Of a stretch of 15,056 nucleotides of DNA, positions 8,115-15,056 are shown piece after piece. The stretch is from Cephalothrix simula (taxonomy: Eukaryota; Nemertea; Palaeonemertea; Archinemertea; Cephalotrichidae): NCBI GenBank assembly GCA_035591015.1, contig JAXIUW010033342.1, forward strand, positions 1 through 15,056. The letters are read 5' to 3'. The stretch's first letter is position 1. Each line of letters opens with the position of its first letter. A model generated the notes under the pieces. The model was not told the DNA's origin. It made no database searches and saw only the letters and a list, made by a program, of their open reading frames with translations. The translations under genes and the position numbers were made by a program.

Positions 8115-10104
8115 CAATGAAACTGGTCCAAAAAGAAAGTTAAAAATGTTCAGGTTAAAGAATAGCTATACTCAGATCCAAGAGCGTCGTACCAGAGCTA
8201 TTCTTCGTTTTCATTCATTTTCTGAAGCAAAAGAGCCGGACAAGTTCTTCTACTCTTTACTTTTGCTGTACAAGCCATGGAGAAATGAAAATGTTGATCT
8301 CTTGGCTGAACATGAAAGTTTCAAAGATTCATTTTTGTCATCAAAGTCGGTCATTGATCCTATTCGTTCCAAGTTTGAGAAGTATTCTCACTTGCTAGAG
8401 GGAACAATTGATTTGAATGACCCTCAAAATGTATGGGATAGTGTAGCTCCTGGAGTCGAAGCTGAGCAAGCCGATCAACGTGAAGAAGGTTTCTCCGTTG
8501 ACACGACTCATGTCTTTCTTGATCCTCAAGATGTCCGCCATGACATTGATCTGTTCCCATACTCTCGTAGTGATGACTTACAGAAAACTGACGACGCCTT
8601 ATCCGTTCTAAAACATCGTCCTCGCAGCATAACTGATGAAGAATTGTCCGATAAAATTTCGTCTCTAAATACCGAGCAGCGCGAGGTGTTTGATCAAGTG
8701 CAATCTTGGTGCATTGAGAAACGCACGTCATTATCAAACAACACTGAATGCGATCAATTGCTTATGACAGTAATGGGTGGGGCAGGTGTCGGAAAAAGTC
8801 ATCTCATCAACACTCTCTATCATATGGCTGTCAGGGAACTTCAAAGGCCAGGTGATGATCCTGAAGCTATCAGTGTATTGATTACAAGTTATATGGGGAC
8901 TGCCGCATTCAACATCATGGGTTGTACCCTCCATGCGGCGTTCGGTTTGGATAGGCCTCTCGGGGCTTCAAGAAGGGAGAAACTAATGTTACTTTACTCG
9001 AGTTTAAGAATACTAATTATTGATGAATTGTCAATGCTAACCTCGGATTTACTGTGCGAAATTTCAAAACGTTTGAATTCCATTTTTCCTGGCCAGAAAT
9101 CTGATGTTCCATTTGGTGGCATATCAGTGATTTTATTCGGTGATCTTATGCAACTCGAGTTGACAATTGGTGGCAATCCAATTTATGAAGCACCGAAGAA
9201 AGTAACTCACATATTCGCCAACCCTTGGGATAAGTTCAAATATTTTGAATTAACTGAAATCATGCGACAGAAGGATGACCTAGATTATGCTAATTTACTC
9301 AACCGAGTTAGAACAGGTTCTCACACAGCACAAGATATTGAGAAATTGCGTTCTAGGGTAATCTCCAGCCACCAAGATTACGACGAATTTGCCACACATT
9401 TGTTTCACTTTAATAAAGACGTTGATGAGCACAACGAAAAAATGGTTGGCAAACTTACTGATAAGTGTCGTCAGATTTCAGCCATTGAAAAGCTTCCAGA
9501 GGGGTCTCGAAAAGGTAGTGAATATCAAGGTGGCCTCGCTTCTAATCTTTTACTAGCTGTTGGTGCAAGAGTCATGATTTCGTCCAATATCTCAGTAAGC
9601 GATGGTCTTTGTAACGGTGCTAAGGGAAAGGTAGTCGGATACATTGAAAACGATGGATCTGTATCTGTTCAGCATCCTGGTCACAGTCGACCCCCAAAAG
9701 CAATTTTGGTTGAGTTTGAGAACCCTCGTGTAGGCTTACGTGCCAAACATTTGTCAGCTGTGAAAGATAGGTTCCCAAACGCGGTCCCAATAATGGTTAT
9801 GGAAAATAGATACAGTGACTCAAAAAAACGATCGATCAATACTCCAGGTCCAGTATCTCGACGCTGTCAATTTCCGCTCCGTTTAGCTTTCGCTGTGACT
9901 TACTATAAGGCCCAAGGTGAAACCATGGACCAGGTTACGTTGTCCTTTAAGAATATCCGGCCGGCCATGGCATATGTTGGTTTGAGTCGTTGTAGATCTC
10001 TGAATGGCGTCTTTATTCTCCATTTTGATCCCAAGAGAATAAAGCCCAATAAAAACGCTCTTAAGGAGGTTGAACGGCTTAGATCTATGTCAAGGTCCGA
10101 CTGA
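4543..10104 (+). CDS. Helitron Rep-helicase with N-terminal Ulp1-like protease domain (main exon)
   Basis: Numbering starts at the Met at 4576 (1842 residues). Splicing at 4543 adds 11 codons and the four upstream exons add 98. Domains in order: an Ulp1/C48-like protease, about 10-185, with H74, D89-S, Q127 and C133-G in the CE-clan order, then M159-x2-HL and a closing RFP motif; a basic region, 201-250, with two KRKxSxxRY units; a zinc-binding, DUF6570-like region, 270-450 (C273, C274, C276, C318, C321, C334); an acidic linker with 21-residue repeats; the Helitron-like N domain, 570-815, starting LAFPHLFPRG; the HUH nickase H802-G-H804 within EFQVRGSPHGH; a tyrosine pair, Y1016 and Y1020 (YICKYVTK); a conserved REVSAQEAVYR region from 1060; a D12 run; and a PIF1 helicase, 1360-1842 (Walker A GGAGVGKS 1401-1408, D1483-E1484, GDLMQL 1522, YVGLSR 1800-1805). 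The RGSPH and AP context resembles the Helitron2/Helentron branch. No stop or frameshift interrupts it. The protease substrate is unknown. Confidence 0.95.
5977..6165 (+). repeat. 3 x 63-bp perfect tandem repeat inside the CDS
   Basis: Three head-to-tail copies lie at 5977-6039, 6040-6102 and 6103-6165, identical except for the last base of copy 3. Each encodes 21 residues starting PGRTEDHGQS, at residues 468-530 counted from the Met at 4576. The repeat sits in the acidic, Q/G/D-rich linker between the zinc-binding region and the Helitron N domain. The near-perfect DNA identity means very recent expansion or active homogenisation. A degenerate echo (PEDHG, then APGQG) follows at about 6241-6285. 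Confidence 0.97.
8080..8115 (+). repeat. (GAT)11-GAC microsatellite encoding Asp12
   Basis: Eleven GAT codons plus GAC encode D1169-D1180 (from the Met at 4576), preceded by PEDG and followed by NETGPKRK, which places a small basic cluster after the acidic run. It lies in the variable linker between the post-nickase conserved region and the helicase. Length polymorphism between copies is likely. The reverse strand reads as a spurious serine-rich ORF. Confidence 0.95.
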
Positions 10105-10148
10105 TCCCTCTAGTACATGTAATAGTAGATCTTGGTTGTCGTTACAAA

Positions 10149-10243
10149 ATTGCGCTAAAATGTTGTTTCTTTTGTACTTCTGTTTAACGACATGTAGGAA
10201 CAACGTGGGTACCCACAATATACAAGGTCTTTCATTAAATTGT
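10149..10243 (+). repeat. Diverged copy of the downstream 133-bp repeat unit, next to the stop codon
   Basis: Starting 45 bp after the TGA, the sequence attgc-taaaatgttgt, then gtttaa, then ggaacaacgtggg follows the same order and roughly the same spacing as the units at 11792-12290. It is therefore an older, diverged member of the same repeat family, and ties the downstream array to the Helitron's own 3' region. ATTAAA at 10234-10239 is the nearest poly(A)-signal-like hexamer after the stop and is only a weak candidate. Confidence 0.6.
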
Positions 10244-10732
10244 AAAAATCCATTTCACGCTTCAATTCATAATATCATTTTTAGTTCTGCTTCATTGCAT
10301 TATGATTTGCGTCAGAATATTTTGTATCATGAGTTCAAATCCCATCAAACTCTTGAACTACCAATGAATTTTTTAACTGAAGTCAAGGTTTTAAATCGGC
10401 ATATATGAGCTTATTTATAAAATGAACGTCACATTTAAGAAGGTTATTTATTCAAAAACCAAGATTGCATGAAAGAGGAGAAAAAACGAGTAAAACTAGG
10501 TCAATTTTAGTTTTTTAAAAATTTTTATTATTTTTTTTTATCGAATTTTGAAAAAAATGTGTCTATGGTTTATAATGGGATTTCTATATGCGGATTCAAA
10601 ACCTTGACTTCAGTTATTTAAAGATTGTTTGATGGGATTTGAACTTTAATACAAAACATTCTCATAATGCAATGAAACAGATTGAATTGAAGCGTCCAAT
10701 ACATTTTTACTAATTTATTGAAACACATTGTA
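10221..10732. repeat. Long imperfect inverted repeat 3' of the Helitron CDS
   Basis: The left arm (about 10221-10424) and right arm (about 10568-10732) are reverse complements with indels, separated by an AT-rich spacer of about 140 bp. Perfectly matching blocks, in order, are 10291-10305 with 10662-10676, 10333-10350 with 10627-10644 (gttcaaatcccatcaaac), and 10375-10392 with 10598-10615 (aactgaagtcaaggtttt). A transcript through it would form a long hairpin. It could be a foldback element, an inverted pair of a short interspersed repeat, or part of the Helitron's 3' end. No clean target-site duplication was seen. Confidence 0.8.
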
Positions 10733-10798
10733 TGTAGAGACCGTATAATAGATTCAATATCGCCCAAATGTTTGACACTATTGGATCTTTTATATCTA

Positions 10799-11676
10799 CA
10801 GAGTGTTTCAGAATGAATGTCCTTTTCCAGAAAAGGCGTATCCAGCCCAAAATAATTATATATTATATATGTATTATATATTATAATTATTATTATTAGT
10901 ATAATTATGGGATATACATGATAATTTAGCGAATCATATAGCAACAAGCTACCCAACCCGAAAAATCCGCCCTAAACATGGTTTTTCTCAGGCGCCAATT
11001 TAAGTCCAAAATTTCGCGGCTCACATGCAGCTCAGTGATGTCAGTCGGAACAACAATTTCGATTCCGAAAGATTTTTTGGACTGAGTCCATTTAGCCAAC
11101 TGCAATCCTTCAGCATCCCCAAAAAATAGATGATGTTGAATGAAGCATCACTGATAATTTTGTTCAAGGACAGTTTTTGTAGTTATGGAATCCTAAGACA
11201 ATAACGGAAACCGCATCCTAAAATTTGCATTTTTCCAAGTGATACGGGACAAGATGCAAATCAATTTAACTTTATTTTGGAAAAATAAAATGAAGATGGG
11301 TTTTCAGGATCTTAAAATCCTTTCCTCTGTATCATCTCTAAAAATACGAATTTTGAATTGGGATTTTTTCATGGTCTTCTTGTGCTTATTACCAGCACTA
11401 ATTGTGCACTTTTATCATCATTTTATCAGCTCTGATGGGCTAAACCAACTCAGTTTTTGATGCTGAATCCAAAAAAGCTTTTGGATCATTTTTCGCGGAG
11501 CTGTGAACCGCAAAATTTTAGACTTAAATTGGCGCCTGAGAAAAACAAAGATATTTTAAGGGTTGATAGATTATTTGGACGAAGCCCTATAATTGGTTAA
11601 AATATCATGTATTCCATAATTATTTTGTGCTGCATACGCCTTTTTCGGAAAAGGACATTCATTCTGAAACACCCTG
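10799..11676. mobile_element. 878-bp non-autonomous DNA transposon, TA target duplication
   Basis: The left end cagagtgtttcagaatgaat and the right end, read on the other strand, cagggtgtttcagaatgaat begin a terminal inverted repeat matching at 29 of the first 30 bases. A TA dinucleotide lies directly outside both ends (10797-10798 and 11677-11678). Similarity continues inward with interruptions. A second strong block, 10981-11024 against 11503-11546, matches at 41 of 44. The left arm carries an AT-rich microsatellite (about 10850-10908) absent from the right. No transposase ORF is present, so it would rely on one in trans. The TA duplication and the CAGGGTG start suit the Tc1/mariner (IS630) superfamily, but this assignment is tentative. 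Confidence 0.85.
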
Positions 11677-11680
11677 TATT

Positions 11681-11791
11681 TCAATTACATGTACTCGCAG
11701 ATGTTCGATGTCCCGCTTTTTCCCGTCTTCTAAACTAATTGAATTACATGTATGAACTCAGATTTTCGATGTCCAGCCGTCTTCTAAACTA
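11681..11791 (+). repeat. Two short direct repeats preceding the 133-bp array
   Basis: Two related units lie at about 11681-11739 and 11740-11791. Both contain ttacatgta, then cagat, then ttcgatgtcc, then cgtcttctaaact. The closing tcttctaa word is also present at the junctions of the 133-bp array that follows, so these look like truncated or diverged members of the same satellite. Confidence 0.6.
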
Positions 11792-12290
11792 GATTGCTAA
11801 AATGTTGTGTATGTTTATGGGTGTTTAATATAAGACACGTCGGAACAACGTGGGCACCTACCATTGTACACATAGTACAGAAATGAATTGAAGAATTGGA
11901 AGAAGTACTTTTCCTGTCTTCTAAGATTGCTAAAATGTTGTGCATGTTTGTGGGTGTTTAATATAAGACACGTCGGAACAACGTGGGCACCTACCATTGT
12001 ACACATAGTACAGAAATGAATTGAAAAATTGAAAGAAGTACTTTTCCTGTCTTCTAAGATTGCTAAAATGTTGTGCATGTTTGTGGGTGTTTAATATAAG
12101 ACACGTCGGAACAACGTGGGCATCTACCATTGTACACATAGTTCAGAAATTGATTGAAAAATTGAAAGAAGTACTTTTCCTCTAAGATTGCTAAAATGTT
12201 GTGCATGTTTGTAGGTGTTTAATATAAGACACGTCGGAACAACGTGGGCACCTACCATTGTACACATAGTACAGAAATGAATTGGAAAAA
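11792..12290 (+). repeat. 133-bp tandem repeat array, about four units
   Basis: Unit starts (gattgctaaaatgttg) fall at 11792, 11925, 12058 and 12186, giving lengths of 133, 133 and 128 bp plus a final partial unit. The third is shortened near its end (ttttcctctaag instead of ttttcctgtcttctaag). Units are nearly identical. Each contains acacgtcggaacaacgtggg, in which cacgt and acgtg can pair as a short hairpin. Antisense open stretches here (11815-12139) repeat with the DNA and are not genes. The related unit at 10149 suggests the array belongs to the Helitron 3' region, a known place for satellite-like repeats in Helitron relatives. Confidence 0.95.
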
Positions 12291-12792
12291 TTTCTGTGAA
12301 CCGATTTGTGAATTAAGTTCTATGGATAATATTTTTGTCCTTAAACTTTGCGCCGACCATTCAATTATTCAATTAAGGTCTGCGTTTTACCTTTTAAGTC
12401 AGCTTCATGGATTTTGATTTTTGAACAACGGCCAGGATGACGTTTTGATATTTATTGTACATAATTTTTGAATGAAATCAATTTCAGTTACATACATTTT
12501 TGAAATAATCCATAATTATACAATTTAAATGTAATTGCATTAATTTTTTTAAACTTAAATTTCAGTAAAATTGCCGCCCAGATACTGCTCTTTTTGTTTT
12601 TGTTTTTCAGGTGCATACTGTACTGATGGATTTTTTATAAAAAGTTTTTATGCGACGTTTAATGATCGTCATGATAAGTTTGACTTTGTGTACACAATCG
12701 AGCAGAAACTTTGAATGTGGAATCGAAGCGAGTGATATTTTCATGAAGGTCTTGGAATATGTGCAATGATATGGGTACCGTACGTTAATAGT
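12291..12792. other. Non-coding, nothing assigned
   Basis: This is AT-rich sequence without a plausible ORF. The only notable signal is a strong acceptor-like tract (tttttgtttttgtttttcag, ending at 12610) followed by a few codons and a stop. It could be a splice acceptor for a 3' exon of this or a host gene, but there is no supporting partner. Confidence 0.4.
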
Positions 12793-12870
12793 TCGTGAGG
12801 TGATAATTATTTTACTCTAACTACATAGGAAACCCATAGAAGATAGCGTAAAATAATTATCACCTCGCGA
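12793..12870. repeat. Hairpin with 23-bp stem and 32-nt loop
   Basis: The left arm 12793-12815 and right arm 12848-12870 are reverse complements with one mismatch (tcgtgagg against tcgcgagg); the rest of the stem is gtgataattattttac. The loop is 12816-12847. It may be a tiny palindromic element or a structured transcript. It is too long and too far from any CTRR-like end to be called the Helitron 3' terminal hairpin. Confidence 0.85.
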
Positions 12871-13704
12871 GTTGTAAATCGAAAAACGTTTTTTCAAAGA
12901 GGTTCATTAGGCCGAACTTGAAAATTACGGACTATTGCATTTAGTATTTTAATTGTAAATAATGACTTACATGTACAGCGTTTAAACCCTATATTCCTAG
13001 CCTTTTTAATGTAATAAATGAATTTTATACACGTACAATGTATTAATTTTTGCAGTTTTTCTTTAAAAACATTTATTTCGATTGTGTAATTCTTATGAAA
13101 GTTATGTTGAAACATTTTCTTGAAGATAAATGTATACTGAAAAAAATCACGGTGTCCCCAAACAATGTTAAAAAATACCTCTCGCGATTGAGAAATACAG
13201 GCCGACTGGCATTAGGGATATTTTCACCAAACGTAAATGGCCCCGGCATTACAGAAATAACATTTTAAAAATTTCTCGGATTTCCGCATACGTCCATAGT
13301 ATACGAAACCAGACACATCTAAAAGATTGAATGAATTGTTAGTCCTCGGTGTTAATCTGTGGTAGTATATTTTACTTTAAAAATTTTTCCACATTACTTC
13401 AATGCGCAGATCTAAAATGGGTATTTTACTAAACTTCTACGTGTTTAGGTTATATCAAAAATCTTACGTTTTAGGTTTATTATTTTTAAAATTGCACTTA
13501 CAATTACAAATAACGCTATGTGTTATTATTTTATGTTATTTACCGAATTTAGTTTTCCCATGAAAACTGTTAAAATTTAGTGTATTTACATGTTGTCTTC
13601 ATGGCATCTGTATGATTTTCACAACCATTTTCCATATCCTGTAACGTAATTCTGTAAATGATAACGATGAAGAAAAACCCATGTGTTTAAAAATTGTTTA
13701 CCTT
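12871..13704. other. Non-coding, nothing assigned
   Basis: This is AT-rich sequence. A 72-codon open stretch at 13050-13268 on the + strand and one of 73 codons on the - strand (12894-13115) show no recognisable domain, and neither is supported by splice structure or composition. No repeats above background were noticed. Confidence 0.4.
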
Positions 13705-13713
13705 TTGCGAAAC

Positions 13714-14157
13714 CAGTGTAGATTTCCGCGGTAATTAGTGCGATTTCTCGCGCGGAAATTTTTTGCTGAAAATTTATAATATCGCGGAAATTTATTTTAC
13801 CTTCATAATTCGCGGAAAATATTGCTGAAAATCAATCGCGGAAATCTAATCGCCAAAATATTCGCGGAAATTATTGCTGAAGATCAAACGGGCTATTTTT
13901 GCGCCAAAGGTGTTGAGCAAAAAAAAAAAAGGTCATCAACCATACCAAACGGACACTTTTTGCGCCAAGGTTGTTGAGCAAAAAAAAGGTCATCAACTTC
14001 CGTAAACATACTGGTTTGGTATCGCGGAAATTTTTGGCTTCAAAAAATTAGGATCGCGGAAATTTAGTGCTCCCGAAAATGTATATTCCCAAAAATTGCG
14101 GAAATTTGATCACATACGAAAAAATCGCGCGGAAGTCCACACCTACTTTCCACCCTG
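13714..14157. mobile_element. 444-bp 'cgcggaaa'-rich non-autonomous DNA element with 9-bp target duplication
   Basis: The direct repeat ttgcgaaac lies immediately outside both ends (13705-13713 and 14159-14167), extending to ten bases with one mismatch. The ends are inverted. The left end begins cag-tgtagatttccgcg, and the right end read in reverse begins caggg and reaches tgtggacttccgcg after about 13 extra bases. The interior holds many cgcggaaa words plus a tandem pair, at about 13888-13938 and 13949-13999 (tttttgcgcca, then ttgttgagc or tgttgagc, then a poly-A tract, then ggtcatcaac). No ORF is present. An 8-10 bp duplication suits hAT or Mutator-like elements. The family remains unassigned. 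Confidence 0.7.
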
Positions 14158-14167
14158 GTTGCGAAAC

Positions 14168-14904
14168 ACAAAAAATGTGCACCCATGTTTAGCTGTATTA
14201 AGTGAGTAAAAATCTTAAAGGATCAGTTAACAAAATTAGTTATATTTTTACATGTATATTTAAAAAATCCTGCAGATGCCATAAAACATTCCTATGTGGT
14301 ACATGTACATTATTAACGACAATATTTTTATCTTAATTATTTATTGTGTATTGAAAGATCGGGGAGGTGTAATGTATGTACATGTAGCAACAAAATTTCA
14401 TTTTGTTATCTAGTTATACGGTCTTAAACGATATGAGGATTTCGAACGAAAGGACCACACCAACCAAACCAATCAAGTCATTCTCGGATAACTAATCCAG
14501 CAAAACTAAACCCTAAAAGGGGACGTATCAGCTGTTAAAAATTCAATTTTTCAAATTCATGCCGCATAACTTCCTGACTTTTTTTTTTTAATATTTAAAA
14601 AAAGTTACAATTGAAATTATTATTCCATTCTTCCTGAAACTCATTCAGTAAAATTAGTTGTTTTGGACATTCTTATCTTTGCCTTGATCAACACTGATAT
14701 TGTGTTAACTACTGCGGGTAATATCGTTGTCGAAGTAACGAAGCCTGTTGACTTGAACAAATACCGCTGTTAGTGATTCGAGAATGACTATATTTTTTGT
14801 TCGTTACTCGTCCGATAGTACCATGGATTAACTAACCTATAATAGTACCAGATAGTTTATGACTAAAATGATAGTACCCTTATGTAACCATTTCACCTCC
14901 CACT
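14168..14904. other. Non-coding, nothing assigned
   Basis: This AT-rich stretch has no convincing ORF on either strand. Three short atagtacc words recur between about 14812 and 14880, too few to call a repeat array. Confidence 0.4.
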
Positions 14905-15035
14905 ACATATAATTATGTATTTGACACGTGTTCAATAATATAGCATTTTGTATATTTTATATTATTTCTGTTGTCACGTTGACAACATGAAAATGCGTTA
15001 TATTTTGAACACTTTGTCAAATACACTCTATATGT
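14905..15035. repeat. 131-bp foldback (palindromic) element
   Basis: The arms fold around a three-base centre: ttgtca-cgt-tgacaa at 14971-14985. Moving outward, the two arms share gcattttg or gcattttc, gtgttcaa and gtatttgaca, and end near acatat. The right arm lacks about 17 bases present in the left. It resembles a small palindromic MITE or a precursor-like hairpin. No target duplication could be fixed so close to the window edge. Confidence 0.75.
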
Positions 15036-15056
15036 GATTGGTCCTCGTTCTGTACA

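Noticed and set aside
7779-8117. Antisense ORF with a serine run
   Set aside because: It is the reverse of the (GAT)n tract and of conserved Helitron coding sequence.
8360-9176. Antisense ORFs opposite the helicase domain
   Set aside because: They are shadows of the strongly conserved PIF1-like frame on the + strand.
11239-11460. 73-codon ORF inside the TA-flanked element
   Set aside because: It has no transposase motifs and hydrophobic, AT-driven composition. The element appears non-autonomous.
11815-12139. Two antisense ORFs with cysteine-containing repeats
   Set aside because: They repeat exactly with the 133-bp satellite units, and their openness is a by-product of the tandem array.
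11792-12290. CRISPR-like array
   Set aside because: The whole 133-bp unit is repeated, with no unique spacers, and the context is eukaryotic.
12591-12640. Strong pyrimidine tract ending in cag, possible 3' exon start
   Set aside because: It is followed by only a few codons and a stop, with no identifiable upstream exon. A non-coding 3' exon is possible but unsupported.
12793-12870. Hairpin as the Helitron 3' terminal hairpin
   Set aside because: The stem and loop are too large, and no CTRR-like end follows within the expected distance.
13050-13268. 72-codon ORF preceded by an acceptor-like tttttgcag
   Set aside because: It is AT-rich with no domain and no donor or upstream partner, and is compatible with chance.

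Overview
The window is eukaryotic (spliced, intron-rich, AT-rich DNA with transposon debris) and looks metazoan. My best guess is a bivalve or other marine lophotrochozoan. This rests on the style of the Helitron protein, frequent acatgta words and a 'cgcggaaattt' type repeat, all recalled from general knowledge rather than searched. No bacterial features, tRNA or rRNA genes are visible, and no host gene can be assigned with confidence.

The centrepiece is one apparently intact autonomous rolling-circle (Helitron-type) transposon gene on the + strand. Its last and main exon (4543-10104) has no stop or frameshift. It encodes, in order: an Ulp1/C48-like cysteine protease domain, a basic region, a zinc-binding Helitron N-terminal region, an acidic linker with a perfect 3 x 21-residue repeat, the Helitron-like N domain with an HUH nickase (H-G-H plus a Y-x3-Y tyrosine pair), and a PIF1-type helicase. 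I propose that four short upstream exons (606-707, 1613-1678, 2492-2566, 3941-3991) precede it. Each has consensus splice sites and an exact multiple of three bases, so all four introns are phase 0 and the joined protein would be 1951 residues. Exons 2 and 3 look like ancient duplicates, and the introns before them share a related block.

Layout: 1-175 is a GC-rich degenerate minisatellite. 176-605 is unassigned 5' flank. 606-4542 holds the small exons and repeat-containing introns. 4543-10104 is the main exon. 10149-12290 is a 3' region with a diverged tandem-repeat unit next to the stop codon, a long inverted repeat (10221-10732), an inserted 878-bp TA-flanked non-autonomous DNA transposon (10799-11676), and a 133-bp tandem array related to the unit beside the gene. 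12291-15056 is non-coding and holds a 23-bp-stem hairpin (12793-12870), a 'cgcggaaa'-rich terminal-inverted-repeat element with a 9-bp target duplication (13714-14157), and a foldback hairpin (14905-15035).

Functionally, the HUH domain would nick and join DNA ends, the helicase would unwind the transposing strand, and the protease domain would act on a SUMO- or ubiquitin-like conjugate or on the polyprotein itself. The protease role is inference. I could not locate the exact Helitron termini.
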